This document shows, in pieces, positions 1 to 9,905 of a stretch of DNA of 64,000 bases. The DNA is from Mariniphaga sp041687215. GTDB taxonomy: Bacteria; Bacteroidota; Bacteroidia; Bacteroidales; Prolixibacteraceae. The stretch's first letter is position 1. Every line of letters begins with the position of its first letter. Under the pieces are notes generated by a model. It saw only the letters and a list, made by a program, of their open reading frames with translations, searched no databases and was not told the DNA's origin. Location of the stretch: positions 1 through 64,000 of the forward strand of contig NZ_JAWLCI010000019.1 in assembly GCF_041687215.1 (NCBI RefSeq), read 5' to 3'. The translations under genes and the position numbers were made by a program.

Positions 1-75
1 GTTGTCCTGCCAGGGCTCGAACCTGGACTCTTCTGATCCAGAGTCAGACGTGTTGCCAATTACACCACAGGACAA
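1..75 (-). tRNA. tRNA-Gln (anticodon CTG)
   Basis: Read on the minus strand this folds as a full tRNA. The acceptor arm is TTGTCCT/AGGACAA and the D-loop contains TAATTGGCAA. The anticodon stem TCTGA/TCAGA closes a loop CTCTGGA, which gives anticodon CTG, and the T-arm is CCAGG-TTCGAGC-CCTGG. A glutamine tRNA reading CAG is implied. The 3' end lies at base 1, so whether CCA is encoded cannot be seen and further tRNAs could follow outside the window. Confidence 0.92.
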
Positions 76-156
76 TTTTCGGGTGCAAAAATAATACAAT
101 TGTGCTGAAAAGAAATATCCTTTTTTAAAATCTTTGGCTGGTTTTTAGAAATGAGT

Positions 157-939
157 TTATATTTTCTGCCCAAAATTTGACTCATTTTCCTCTTTCCGCA
201 TTTGAGCATACAATTTGTTGGCAAAAATAAAATCGTTTAGTTTCTCATTTTTCGTGTGTAAAATATCTTTGTTTGAACCTTGCCAGCAAACTTCTCCTTT
301 TGAAATGAAAAGCACCGATTCACCAATTTCAATAACAGAATTCATGTCGTGAGTGTTGATAATGGTGGTCATGTTGAATTCTTTGGTCAAACTTTGAATA
401 AGTTTATCAATTACCGTAGCGGTTTCCGGGTCGAGACCAGAGTTGGGTTCATCGCAAAACAAGTACTTCGGATTCAGGGAAATGGCGCGTGCAATGGCCA
501 CTCTTTTTTGCATTCCACCGCTTATTTCGCTGGGGAAAAGTTTAAATGCAGGAGTTTCAATGTTTACATGGTCGAGACAAAATTCCACCCTTTTTTGTTT
601 TTCTTTTGACGACATGGACGTGAACATATCTAATGGAAATTTTACATTGGCAGCTACCGAAAGGCTGTCGAAAAGAGCGCCTCCCTGAAAAACCATTCCT
701 ACTTCGCGCCGCATCAATTTTCGTTCTTTTTCCGGCATTTCAACCAAATTTCTGTCGTCGTACCAAATTTCTCCCTTATCAATTTCATATAAACCCAAAA
801 TTGATTTTAGTAAAACCGTTTTTCCTGAGCCACTCCTTCCAATTATCAGGTTCGTCATGCCCGGTTCGAACCGGGTTGAAACGTTTGTCAGAACGGTAAT
901 TTCTTCAAATGATTTGTAAATATTTTTTACCTCTATCAT
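157..939 (-). CDS. ABC transporter ATP-binding protein, MlaF type
   Basis: Cytoplasmic ATPase of an Mce/Mla-type phospholipid transporter. From the start chosen here (MIEVKNIYKSF) it is 260 aa. Walker A GRSGSGKT lies at residues 34-41, followed by a Q-loop (VFQGGALFD), the signature ISGGMQKR, Walker B (YLFCDEPNSGLDP) and the switch His (INTHDM). An upstream in-frame ATG would add 68 residues unlike the family. The chosen ATG instead overlaps the stop of the permease gene as ATGA, which indicates translational coupling. The third usual partner, an MCE-domain MlaD, is not in this window. By analogy the pair moves lipids between the membranes; direction is unknown. Confidence 0.92.
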   Translation of the reverse strand: MIEVKNIYKSFEEITVLTNVSTRFEPGMTNLIIGRSGSGKTVLLKSILGLYEIDKGEIWYDDRNLVEMPEKERKLMRREVGMVFQGGALFDSLSVAANVKFPLDMFTSMSSKEKQKRVEFCLDHVNIETPAFKLFPSEISGGMQKRVAIARAISLNPKYLFCDEPNSGLDPETATVIDKLIQSLTKEFNMTTIINTHDMNSVIEIGESVLFISKGEVCWQGSNKDILHTKNEKLNDFIFANKLYAQMRKEENESNFGQKI

Positions 940-1676
940 GTTAGTAATAAACGGGTTAATATTAAGTCGAACAGCAAAATAAGAATGTTTGTATTCACAA
1001 CCGCTTTTGTGCTGGCTGTACCCACTTCCAGGGCGCCTCCCTGAACGTAATAGCCGTAATAAGCCGGAACTGAGGCTACAATAAAACCGAAAACAACCGA
1101 TTTTATCAACGAAAAAGTTACATAGTAGGGGTAAAAAAGCCACTGAATGCCATCAATATAATGCGGAATGGTAATAACACCGGCAATGGGGCCTGTTACC
1201 AACCCGCCCAGCAGTCCAAAAAACACACTGATAATGAACAAAAACGGGAAAACAAAAACTACCGCCAAAATTTTCGGAAGAATCAGGTAACTGGCTGAAT
1301 TTACACCCATAATTTCAAGTGAATCAATTTGTTCGGTTACGCGCATGGTTCCAATTTCGGAAGTGATGTTAGAACCAATTTTCCCTGCCATAATAAGAGC
1401 CAGCATGGTAGATGAAAATTCAAGAATTAATGTGTCGCGGGTTCCCAACCCAACAAGAGTATGCGGATAAATTGGATTTGCCATGCTGTAGGCAAACTGA
1501 ATGGTCATAATTCCACCAATAAAAATGGAAATGATAATGACAATCCAAACTGAATTCACACCCAAACTATCAATTTCATGAAACAGTTGCCTGATATACA
1601 TTTTATGTTTTTCGGGCCGACCAAATACCCTGGCAAGCAACTTAAAGTATTTTCCTACATGAAAAAAGAATTTCAT
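936..1676 (-). CDS. MlaE-type ABC transporter permease
   Basis: Inner-membrane permease of 246 aa, about the usual length for MlaE/YrbE proteins, with about five to six hydrophobic segments. The central stretch with GTRDTLILEFSSTMLALIMAG and GKIGSNITSEIGTMRVTEQI is the family hallmark, where a conserved Glu/Gly-rich loop contacts the ATPase. It is first in a two-gene operon with the ATPase, with a 4-bp ATGA overlap. The ATG at 1676 is the only plausible start. The 187 bp upstream is shared with the divergent manC gene. Confidence 0.92.
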   Translation of the reverse strand: MKFFFHVGKYFKLLARVFGRPEKHKMYIRQLFHEIDSLGVNSVWIVIIISIFIGGIMTIQFAYSMANPIYPHTLVGLGTRDTLILEFSSTMLALIMAGKIGSNITSEIGTMRVTEQIDSLEIMGVNSASYLILPKILAVVFVFPFLFIISVFFGLLGGLVTGPIAGVITIPHYIDGIQWLFYPYYVTFSLIKSVVFGFIVASVPAYYGYYVQGGALEVGTASTKAVVNTNILILLFDLILTRLLLT

Positions 1677-1832
1677 TTTAATCTATTTTTTGATTCACTT
1701 TTCGGTTTTAACCCCGTAAAAAGAATTGGCATAAATTTACAACATTAATAACTGAAACAAAACTTAATTCTTTTATTGGATGCTTTATAGGTATAAATAA
1801 CTTGTATTTTATTCTGGTTCAGGTTAAAATTT

Positions 1833-1840
1833 TAATTTTG
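1833..1840 (+). promoter_or_regulatory. Possible -7 box for manC
   Basis: TAATTTTG matches the Bacteroidota -7 consensus TAnnTTTG and lies 24 bp before the manC ATG. No TTTG sits at the usual 19-23 bp upstream, so this is only a half-match. Confidence 0.3.
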
Positions 1841-1863
1841 CACATATTAGAAAATTGAAGATT

Positions 1864-2952
1864 ATGGAAAATAATTACTGTGTTATTATGGCCGGAGGCG
1901 TTGGAAGCCGGTTCTGGCCATTAAGCCGCCAGGCCAAACCAAAACAATTTCTCGATATTCTTGGAACAGGGCGAACCCTTATTCAACAAACATTTGACCG
2001 GTTTTCAACTTTTGTTCCGGTTGAAAATATTTTGGTTGTTACCAGTGTCCGGTACAAAGATTTGGTTATGGAACAACTGCCTGAATTAAAAAAAGATCAG
2101 GTGTTGCTTGAACCTTTGCGCCGGAATACAGCTCCTTGCGTTGCCTACGCATCGTATAAAATTAAAATTCAAAATCCTAAGGCAAATATTATTGTTGCAC
2201 CCTCTGATCATTTGATTATTAAAGAGGAAGAGTTTGTACGTCAGATAAAACACGGACTTGATTTCATTAAAACACATGATGCCTTGCTTACTTTAGGCAT
2301 AAAACCCAGCCGGCCCGAAACCGGTTACGGGTACATTCAGGTAAAAGAGAAGGTAAGTTTTAACCAACTCGACAATTTGTTTGAGGTGAAAACCTTTACA
2401 GAAAAGCCAAATCTCGATATGGCAAAAATTTTTCTGGAAAGTGGTGAATTTTTCTGGAATTCAGGAATTTTTCTCTGGTCGTTGCCATCCATTCTTTCTG
2501 CATTCGATAAATACCTGAGCGACGTGTCGGCGTTGTTTGCCAAAGGGCTGAAGCTTTACAATACTGAAGATGAGGTACATTTTATAAACAAAACATATTC
2601 TGAATGTCAGGGTATTTCCATTGATTACGGTGTGATGGAAAAAGCAAAAAATGTTTATGTTTTAACTGCCGATTTTGGCTGGAGTGACCTGGGAACCTGG
2701 GGTTCGCTTTACGAAAACAAGCAAAAAGATTCTGATGGAAATGTTATTCATGGGGAAAATGTTTTGATATACGATACCACTAATTGTATTGTAAATCTGA
2801 GTGATGAAAAAGTAGCTGTTTTACAGGGATTAAATAGTTATATTGTTGCAGAATCGAATGATACACTGATGATTTGCCGCAAAGAAGACGAGCAGCAGAT
2901 TAAGCAGTTTGTTACCGATGTGAGAATTCAAAAAGGAGATTCACTGGTATAA
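1864..2952 (+). CDS. manC: Mannose-1-phosphate guanylyltransferase
   Basis: Makes GDP-mannose from mannose-1-phosphate and GTP, feeding surface polysaccharide and O-glycan synthesis in the cytoplasm. The N-terminus has the nucleotidyltransferase signature MAGGVGSRFWPLSR followed by KPKQFLD. Further along are APSDHLI, the substrate-binding FTEKP and a WNSGIFLW segment typical of this family. At 362 aa it is the short form without the isomerase domain. A TTG three codons upstream is in frame, but the ATG at 1864 gives the usual family start MENNYCVIMAGG. It is a single gene, closed by a strong hairpin terminator. Confidence 0.95.
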   Translation: MENNYCVIMAGGVGSRFWPLSRQAKPKQFLDILGTGRTLIQQTFDRFSTFVPVENILVVTSVRYKDLVMEQLPELKKDQVLLEPLRRNTAPCVAYASYKIKIQNPKANIIVAPSDHLIIKEEEFVRQIKHGLDFIKTHDALLTLGIKPSRPETGYGYIQVKEKVSFNQLDNLFEVKTFTEKPNLDMAKIFLESGEFFWNSGIFLWSLPSILSAFDKYLSDVSALFAKGLKLYNTEDEVHFINKTYSECQGISIDYGVMEKAKNVYVLTADFGWSDLGTWGSLYENKQKDSDGNVIHGENVLIYDTTNCIVNLSDEKVAVLQGLNSYIVAESNDTLMICRKEDEQQIKQFVTDVRIQKGDSLV

Positions 2953-2992
2953 AAAATGAACGGGGCTGCATTCAAAGCCCCGTTCGTTTTTT
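2951..2992. terminator. Bidirectional rho-independent terminator
   Basis: Stem GAACGGGGCT (2958-2967) pairs perfectly with AGCCCCGTTC (2976-2985), with an A-run on the left and a T-run on the right. It serves both convergent genes, manC and the RND pump. Confidence 0.9.
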
Positions 2993-2994
2993 CT

Positions 2995-5900
2995 CTATTT
3001 GGGTAAATTCCCTGTCCATTTTTTTATCCGGTAGTTTATGCGAATGGTAAGCATGTACATTACCGGAATTATCAGCAAGGTAAGGAATGTGGCAAAAGTC
3101 AGCCCGAAAATTACCGTCCACGACATGGGGCCCCAGAATGCAACACTTTCGCCGCCAATTGATATTTGCGGGTCGAAGCGGGAGTAAAGGGTGAAAAAGT
3201 TGAAATTGAGGCCAACAGCCAAAGGAACAAGTCCCAATACTGTGGTAATTGCTGTAAGAAGCACAGGTCGTAAACGGGTTTTTCCGGCTTCAACAAGTGC
3301 TTCGCGCTGCATTTTTTGCGGGAGGAAAGCATCTTCGGACAAACCCAGCTCTTCCCGTTTGCGTTGCCTTACCAAATCAATATAATCGATAAGTACAATG
3401 CCATTATTCACAACAATACCAGCCAGGGATATAATACCCACTCCGGTCATTATAATTACAAATTCCATATTGAAAATTCCCAGACCCAAAAACACCCCAA
3501 TGGTACTGAAAAGCACCGTTGCCACAATAATCAATGGCCTTATTAATGAATTGAACTGAGTTACCAGAATAATCATAATTAAGGCAACAGAAACCAATAA
3601 GGCAAAAAACAAAAATTCACTGCTTTCTTCCTGCTCCTGTTGTTCTCCTGTAAAAGCATAAGTATATCCATCAGGCATTTCGTAATTTGCAAGTAATTGA
3701 CGGATGCGCTGATTAATCTGGTTGGGATTGTATCCTTCCACCACGTTGGAAGTTATGGTAATTGTGCGCTTATGGTCAATCCGGCTGATTTTATCGTAGG
3801 TTGAAGAATATTCATAACCGGCAACAGCAGAAATGGGAATGGTGTTTCCTTCCACTGTTACTTTTTGATTCATCAGGGTTGAAACATCGTTGCGATACGT
3901 TTCGTCAAGCCGTATAAAAATATCGTATTCTTCCTCGCCGTCCTTAAATTTGCCGGCTTCGTAACCATACAGTGCATTTCGCAGGGCCATTGCAATTTGC
4001 TGGGTCGAAAGTTCGAAAAGCCTGGCTTTTTCACGGTTAACCTGCACCAGCATTTCCGGTTGGTTTACATTTATATTCAGTTTCAGTTCATCTATTCCGG
4101 GAATATTATCATCGGCAATCAATCTTACAAAATCATCAGAAATAAGCACCAGTTGATCAAACTCGTCTCCCGAAATATCGATATTTACCGGAGGTCCTGT
4201 TGGTGGCCCGTTTTCATCTTTTTCCACATAAATTTTAGCGCCCACAAAACCTTTCAGATTTTCGGTAATTTGTTGCATAATTTTAGCCGTGCTTATTCCT
4301 TCCCTGAATTTATACTCAAGGAAAGATATGGATGTTAATGATTTGTTTGGACTTGCATCATTTTCGAATACACCGCCTTTTCCAACACCAACATTTGTGG
4401 TTACCGATTTAACGATGTGGTTAACCGGCTGCAGAGTTTCCTGGATGATTTTCTCCACTTCGTCGGAAACTTCATCTGTTTTTGCAAGCGAAGTTCCCAA
4501 AGGAAGTTCCATCGTTACAAAAATGGTTTGCGGATCGGTATCGGGGAAAAAAACCACTTTGGGATTTCCCGCAAAATAGAAAAACATGGAGAAGATTAGC
4601 AGGAAAACAGTCCCGCCAAAGTATGCCAGCGGCCAGTAACCGGTAAGTGCGTGCCGCAACTGGCGGGTGTAAATATTTTCGAGCCATACCAAAAATTTGG
4701 TTTGAAACCACCGGGCCAAAGGCCTTAGTACAATCAGGTTAAGAACTAAAAACAGCGTTACGGTAATGGCAAGGTTTCCAAGCAGCCAGATTTTTGCTAT
4801 GTAAAACAACACCGCAACTACGGCAAAAATTGCAGCGTTTTTAAGTTGTTTTTTCCAGTTTAACCGAGCATTAATATCATCTATTTTCATAAATGAAGAA
4901 ACAAATGCCGGATTTAAAATTAACGCTACAAACAGCGATGAGGCCAGCACCACAATAAGGGTTTTGGGCAACACACTCATAAACTGCCCAACAATTCCTT
5001 CCCATATAAGGAGTGGAAAAAATGCAGCCAGTGTAGTTAAAGTTGAAGTGATGATGGGATAAGCAATTTCACTTACTCCTTTTTTTGTGGCACCCATCAG
5101 AGAGTATCCGGAATTGAGTAGCCGGTAAACATTCTCCACCACAACAATGGCGTTATCCACAAGCATCCCCAGCGCCAGAATAAGCGAGTACAGTACCATG
5201 TTGTTGAGGGTAACTCCGGATTGTTGCAAAATAATAAAGGAAAGGAACATGGACATGGGGATGGCCAATCCTGCAAAAAGTGCATTTCTGAATCCCAAAA
5301 ACATGAACAGTACAAAAACGACCAGAATCATTCCCAGAATAATACTGTTTTCAAGGTTTTGGATTTCGTCGCGAATGTAGAAAGAGAGGTCATCTGTGGT
5401 AACTACTTCGAGGTTGGGAGGAAGGTATCCTTTCTCTTTTTGCTCCTCTATAACACGTTTTACTTTTTCCGAAGCCTCCAGAATATTTTCTCCGGCTTTT
5501 TTTGTAACTGAAAGGGTAACAACCGGTTTGTCGTTCAGGCGGGCAATGGTCGATTGTTCTTTGTATCCGTCAATCACTGTTGCCACATCCCTGATGTAAA
5601 CCGGTTTGCCCATATTCACTTTAATGATGGTGTTGGCAATCTGGTCAACATTTTTAAAATCGGCTACGGTGCGGATTATCCTGCGGGTGGCATCGGCTGT
5701 GAATTCTCCGGCTCCAATTGTAATATTTTCAAACTGAACGGCAAGTGCAATATCATCGAAGGTAAGTCCTACTGCATCAAGCTTGTAAGGGTCCACGTTA
5801 ATTTGAATTTCCCTTTCTTCCACTCCACGTATGTTCACTTCCGAAATTTCCCGCAACCCTTCAAACTCATCTTGCAGAATTTCGGCATACCGTTTCAGAT

Positions 5901-6399
5901 CGCGCATGCTGAAATCACCCGAGAGATTTACATTCATTATGGGAAACTCTGAAAAGTTAATATCGAGAACCAGCGGATCGTTTTGCAAATCGTCGGGCAG
6001 TTCCGACTTCGATTTATCCACCCGGTCTTTGGTGTCTTGCAAAGCTTGCTGGGTTTCAATATTTGTATTGAATTCAACCACCACAGTGCTCACATCCTGG
6101 TACGATGCCGAAGAAACCTTTTTAATGCCCTGCATTCCTTTCAGCTCCTTTTCAATGGGGCGTGTAATCAGGTTTTCTATTTCAACCGGCGAATTACCCG
6201 GGTAAATGGTTTGAACAAAAATGTAAGGCACAACTACTTCGGGCATTAATTCGCGGGGCATTTGGTTGTACGAAAAAATGCCGAAAAATACGAGTAGCCC
6301 GGATATTATATAGACCGTAGTTTTGTTTTTCAACGAAAGATAAGTAGGTTTAAACTTTCGGTGAATATGCTGCAGGTTGGGTTCTTTTTCCTTTACCAT
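2995..6399 (-). CDS. RND efflux permease (AcrB/MdtB-like)
   Basis: Inner-membrane proton-driven export pump of 1134 aa, the usual RND length. The N-terminal membrane segment is near residues 29-45. It has the porter motif PGNSPVEIENLITRPIE, then a TM4 segment ALGMLVDNAIVVVENV with the proton-relay Asp at about 415. The second half repeats the fold (GIVVNNGIVLIDY). TM4 carries D-N where AcrB has D-D, as in many Bacteroidota pumps. It is the last gene of an operon TolC - adaptor - pump, with gaps of 21 and 29 bp. Substrate cannot be told from sequence; multidrug or metabolite export is the default. No regulator gene is adjacent. Confidence 0.95.
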   Translation of the reverse strand: MVKEKEPNLQHIHRKFKPTYLSLKNKTTVYIISGLLVFFGIFSYNQMPRELMPEVVVPYIFVQTIYPGNSPVEIENLITRPIEKELKGMQGIKKVSSASYQDVSTVVVEFNTNIETQQALQDTKDRVDKSKSELPDDLQNDPLVLDINFSEFPIMNVNLSGDFSMRDLKRYAEILQDEFEGLREISEVNIRGVEEREIQINVDPYKLDAVGLTFDDIALAVQFENITIGAGEFTADATRRIIRTVADFKNVDQIANTIIKVNMGKPVYIRDVATVIDGYKEQSTIARLNDKPVVTLSVTKKAGENILEASEKVKRVIEEQKEKGYLPPNLEVVTTDDLSFYIRDEIQNLENSIILGMILVVFVLFMFLGFRNALFAGLAIPMSMFLSFIILQQSGVTLNNMVLYSLILALGMLVDNAIVVVENVYRLLNSGYSLMGATKKGVSEIAYPIITSTLTTLAAFFPLLIWEGIVGQFMSVLPKTLIVVLASSLFVALILNPAFVSSFMKIDDINARLNWKKQLKNAAIFAVVAVLFYIAKIWLLGNLAITVTLFLVLNLIVLRPLARWFQTKFLVWLENIYTRQLRHALTGYWPLAYFGGTVFLLIFSMFFYFAGNPKVVFFPDTDPQTIFVTMELPLGTSLAKTDEVSDEVEKIIQETLQPVNHIVKSVTTNVGVGKGGVFENDASPNKSLTSISFLEYKFREGISTAKIMQQITENLKGFVGAKIYVEKDENGPPTGPPVNIDISGDEFDQLVLISDDFVRLIADDNIPGIDELKLNINVNQPEMLVQVNREKARLFELSTQQIAMALRNALYGYEAGKFKDGEEEYDIFIRLDETYRNDVSTLMNQKVTVEGNTIPISAVAGYEYSSTYDKISRIDHKRTITITSNVVEGYNPNQINQRIRQLLANYEMPDGYTYAFTGEQQEQEESSEFLFFALLVSVALIMIILVTQFNSLIRPLIIVATVLFSTIGVFLGLGIFNMEFVIIMTGVGIISLAGIVVNNGIVLIDYIDLVRQRKREELGLSEDAFLPQKMQREALVEAGKTRLRPVLLTAITTVLGLVPLAVGLNFNFFTLYSRFDPQISIGGESVAFWGPMSWTVIFGLTFATFLTLLIIPVMYMLTIRINYRIKKWTGNLPK

Positions 6400-6428
6400 G
6401 TTGAAAACTGATTTAAAATGTTGCTGAA

Positions 6429-7547
6429 TTAAAATACAACAGGAGTTCCGTCAGCTACCTGGCTGTACCCTTCCGAAATAATCTGCATTCCGGCCATAAG
6501 TCCGTCAACCACTTCGGTCCGGTTATTATTGGTCATTCCGGTTTCTAAATAAACCTTCCTGGCTTTTGGTGTTTCCTGCCCGTTTTCAACAATAAAGGTG
6601 TATTTTCCCCTAAAATCTTCTTTAATATAAAGCGACGGAACAACAATGGCATCATTTGCCACATAATCACGAATCCGTATAACGGAAATCAGGTTGGGTT
6701 TTATCATCCGGTCAGGATTATTTAAATCAATCCGGATTCTGAATGTGCGGTTGTTGGGGTCGATGGTGTTTCCAATACGGCGGATTGGCGCACTCATTTC
6801 GCGGCTAAGTGCCGGAAAAGTTATTTTTACCGAGTCGCCCTGCGAAACTTTGGTAAGATACGATTCAGAAACATCAGCATAAATTTTTACTGTTCCGATG
6901 TTGAGAACTTTTGCAAATGGAATTTGGGGACTTCCCATTTCCCCTTTTTTCTGAAAAACAATGTCAATCACTCCATCAATCGGCGATTTTATTTCCGACA
7001 TTCTGATTTGCGCAGCCAGCCCGTCAATTCTTTTTTCCAGGCTTTCCATATTTGTTTTTGCCTGAAGGAATTGCATTTCCGAACCAATATTCTGGTCCCA
7101 AAGGTTTTTTTGGCGCTGAAAATTGGTTTCTGCCAGTTCCAGTTGAATTTTCATTTCATCCAGGCTCCGTGCAAGCGCATCGGTATTGAGCCTGCCCAAA
7201 ACCTGTCCTTTTGAAACCTGCTGCCCTTCTGTTACCAGAACGGATTCAATTACGCCTGCCGATTCCGGGCTAACATCCACATCAAGATCGGCTTCAACTT
7301 TTCCTGTAACCTCTATAAAATGTTCAAAGCGTTGATTTTCAAGTTCGGTTACTGAAATTTTCACCCTTTCATCTCGTTTGGTATCGGCCAAATCGTTTTC
7401 CAGTACAGTAATTTTTGCCTGAAGTTCGGAAAGCTGTTGTTTGTAATTTTGCAACTCACTGCGTTTGCTTTCTTCGTCGCTAACCGGTGTGCTGCTGCAT
7501 GATGCCAAAAATATTGCAGCGGCGATAAGTGTTGTAATTCGTTTCAT
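6429..7547 (-). CDS. RND efflux periplasmic adaptor lipoprotein
   Basis: Membrane-fusion protein of 372 aa. The signal ends in LASCSS, so it is probably lipid-anchored at the Cys near residue 16. A coiled-coil follows (about 25-60), then a biotinyl-lipoyl-like barrel (VDVSPESAGVIESVLVTEGQ, then SKGQVLGRL). Next are the helical hairpin (about 125-185), a second lipoyl half (SPIDGVIDIVFQKKGEMG) and the beta-barrel/membrane-proximal domains. It bridges the pump and the TolC channel encoded on either side. The coiled-coil before the first lipoyl half is longer than usual. Confidence 0.93.
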   Translation of the reverse strand: MKRITTLIAAAIFLASCSSTPVSDEESKRSELQNYKQQLSELQAKITVLENDLADTKRDERVKISVTELENQRFEHFIEVTGKVEADLDVDVSPESAGVIESVLVTEGQQVSKGQVLGRLNTDALARSLDEMKIQLELAETNFQRQKNLWDQNIGSEMQFLQAKTNMESLEKRIDGLAAQIRMSEIKSPIDGVIDIVFQKKGEMGSPQIPFAKVLNIGTVKIYADVSESYLTKVSQGDSVKITFPALSREMSAPIRRIGNTIDPNNRTFRIRIDLNNPDRMIKPNLISVIRIRDYVANDAIVVPSLYIKEDFRGKYTFIVENGQETPKARKVYLETGMTNNNRTEVVDGLMAGMQIISEGYSQVADGTPVVF

Positions 7548-7568
7548 ATTTTTCTGTTTCTGAATTGT

Positions 7569-8909
7569 TTATAATTCTCCCATCGCTTTTTTTAGTTTTA
7601 AGTCGGCCTGCAAAAGCTGCATAACCGAACCCACGTATGAACCGTAAGTTTGCAGGTATTGGGTTTCCAGTTGCGACAGTTCTGTGCTGCTGGTTAACCC
7701 ATTGTTGAATTTAATTTTCGATTTTTCCAGAATCTTTTCTGCCAACTGTCGGTTTTCCAAATCATTATCGTATTTTTCAATGGCTGATTCCATTTCGGCA
7801 ACAGCCGTGAGGTAGTCTTTCTGCAGGGTTGTTTCTGCAAGCATTCTGTTGTTGGCTGCTTTTTCCAAATCAATTTTAGCTTGCTGAACTTTAAACACTT
7901 TTTGGCCCGAATTAAAAACCGGAATGGAAAGCTGAAGCCCCACCAGCGAAGACGGAAACCATGAAACACTTGATTTGAACAGGTTTGCATGGTTGCCGTA
8001 TGCCGTTTTTGAATAGCTGTAAAATCCGCTCAAACTGGGGAGGAAGGCCACTTTTTCCAGCTTAAGCAATTTTTCAGAAACCTGAAAGTTGTTGGTTGCC
8101 AGCCGGTAATCAATGTGGTTTGAAATATCGAAGCTGCTTGATGTTCCTGAACTGGTCAGCGGCTGAAGAAATTTATCCAGATTATCGCTTAATTCAATAT
8201 CAGCATCCATTTGAAAGCCCATGGCATATTTTAAAACCACTTTGGCAATGGCAATTTCACGTTCTGCTTTTAAAATTTCATTTTCGGCATTTTTAACCAG
8301 AATCCGCATCTGGTCAACATCCATTTCCTCGCGAAACCCATTATCGTAATATGCTTTGGTTTCAAAAAAAAGTTTTTTCACGTTTTCCAGGTTATCTTCC
8401 ATTACTTTTTGGTTTTGCTGCCCTATTAATACCATATAATAAGCCTGGGTAACGGCGTCGCGAATTTCTACTTCGGTTTTCTCGTGGGCATGTTTGGCCA
8501 GGTTAAGGTAAATTTTTGTGGAATTCACGCCAACAATATATGAGCCGTCGAATATGAGTTGCGAAACGGTAATCCCGAAATCGGAGCTGTAATCCTGTCC
8601 AAATTTAACCGGAATGTATGTGCCTGCGTCTTCTCCGAAAAACTCGCCGGGAATTAGCGAAACCGGCAAATCGAGAAATTTATTGTAGTTGGCCGTTCCT
8701 GAAACCTGGGGCAGCCCGATTGTTACAGTTTTCCAAACTTCTTTCTGCGCTAAAGTAATGTCGCTGCGTGTATTTTTTAAAACATAGGAGTTTTCCATAG
8801 CAAATTGCCGTGCTTCTTCCAGCGAAAAAATGTGGTTTTGGGCTAATGCACCTGTTGTTGCAAATACCAAAATAAGCAGCCAGATTTGCTGTTTCAATCT
8901 GTAAGTCAT
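7569..8909 (-). CDS. TolC-family outer-membrane efflux channel
   Basis: Outer-membrane channel of 446 aa with a cleavable signal (LILVFATTGALAQ). It has two OEP repeats, each starting with a helical segment (SLEEARQFAMENSYVLKNTR near residue 28) and ending in the long alternating helices typical of TolC. It is the first gene of the tripartite efflux operon. The 276 bp upstream, before ispD, are AT-rich and show no coding signal or clear operator. Confidence 0.93.
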   Translation of the reverse strand: MTYRLKQQIWLLILVFATTGALAQNHIFSLEEARQFAMENSYVLKNTRSDITLAQKEVWKTVTIGLPQVSGTANYNKFLDLPVSLIPGEFFGEDAGTYIPVKFGQDYSSDFGITVSQLIFDGSYIVGVNSTKIYLNLAKHAHEKTEVEIRDAVTQAYYMVLIGQQNQKVMEDNLENVKKLFFETKAYYDNGFREEMDVDQMRILVKNAENEILKAEREIAIAKVVLKYAMGFQMDADIELSDNLDKFLQPLTSSGTSSSFDISNHIDYRLATNNFQVSEKLLKLEKVAFLPSLSGFYSYSKTAYGNHANLFKSSVSWFPSSLVGLQLSIPVFNSGQKVFKVQQAKIDLEKAANNRMLAETTLQKDYLTAVAEMESAIEKYDNDLENRQLAEKILEKSKIKFNNGLTSSTELSQLETQYLQTYGSYVGSVMQLLQADLKLKKAMGEL

Positions 8910-9185
8910 CTGAATTCTGTTTAATTGTTTTCTGTTTTGTCAATTCAATATCTCAAAAAAATGTGTCATTATAAAAGTGTTAATTGTCTTTTAATAATTA
9001 CAATAACACTCAGACTATTTTTTTGATTACTAAATGTGAAACAAAACTAAATTGTCAGGGAAAAAAATTATACAGTTAATCGGCAAACAGCGAAATAAGC
9101 TTAATAAATGTAAAATTATCAAAGGTAAAGTCCCGATAGCAAAAGATAAGTTATAAGATTTTCACCGGTAAATAACAGAACCGGC

Positions 9186-9860
9186 TTATTCGTTGTGTTT
9201 TGGAAGTAAAGTTTTGGCTATAACCAAATCTTCAGGAAAAGTAATTTTAATGTTTTCACGGTTGCCTTCCACCAGGTGTATTTGTGTTCCGGTGTTTTCC
9301 AGAACTGAAGCATCGTCGGTAAATTCCGGCAAATACTCTTGGTTAAAAGCATTTTGAATAAGTTGAATACGAAAAGTTTGCGGCGTTTGAACCAGGAAAA
9401 ACCGGTTGCGGTCAACTGCCTTGTTTTGGCCGTTAAAAACTTCACGAACAGATTCCGATGGTGCAATTACAGGCAAAGCATTGCCCTTCCTCAGCGCTGT
9501 TTGAAAGCAGTTTTCAATGGTTTGGGCCGAAACCAGCGGGCGCACGCCATCGTGAATAAACACAATTCCATCCTGGTTAATTTGTGCCAACCCGTTTTTA
9601 ACCGAATGAAACCTGGTTTTGCCACCTTTTACCACCAAATGTTTTATGTTGAAATTGTACTTTTCGCAAAGGTTTTCCCATGTGCCAATCTCCTTTTCGG
9701 GCAGAACCAGAACGAATTCAAAATTTGCATCGGCCTTGAAAAAAGCCTGGAATGTATGCATTAAAAGCGGCATTCCGTTCAATTCAATAAACTGTTTCGG
9801 AACAGGTGAATTCATCCGGTTGCCACTTCCCCCAGCCACAATCAATGCAAATTTTCTCAT
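9186..9860 (-). CDS. ispD: 2-C-methyl-D-erythritol 4-phosphate cytidylyltransferase
   Basis: Third step of the MEP isoprenoid pathway: CTP plus methylerythritol phosphate gives CDP-ME. It has 224 aa, about normal. The N-terminus has VAGGSGNRMNSPVPKQF, the CTP-binding loop with its conserved Arg and Lys, and IHDGVRPLVS lies near residue 103. The first committed enzyme, dxs, is also in this window at 35.2 kb but not linked. The gene is divergent from the DUF2461 gene, with 45 bp between the starts. Confidence 0.95.
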   Translation of the reverse strand: MRKFALIVAGGSGNRMNSPVPKQFIELNGMPLLMHTFQAFFKADANFEFVLVLPEKEIGTWENLCEKYNFNIKHLVVKGGKTRFHSVKNGLAQINQDGIVFIHDGVRPLVSAQTIENCFQTALRKGNALPVIAPSESVREVFNGQNKAVDRNRFFLVQTPQTFRIQLIQNAFNQEYLPEFTDDASVLENTGTQIHLVEGNRENIKITFPEDLVIAKTLLPKHNE

Positions 9861-9905
9861 AAAAAAGAATTACCTTGGCATAAAAGTAACGCAATTTAAA
9901 AAACA

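Noticed and set aside
940..1143. Longer N-terminus for the MlaF-type ATPase.
   Set aside because: The extension lies wholly antiparallel-frame over the permease gene and does not look like an ABC protein; the ATGA overlap fits the shorter form.
8910..9185. Searched for a TetR-type regulator or operator before the RND efflux operon.
   Set aside because: No coding frame and no convincing inverted repeat; the operon is simply without a linked regulator here.
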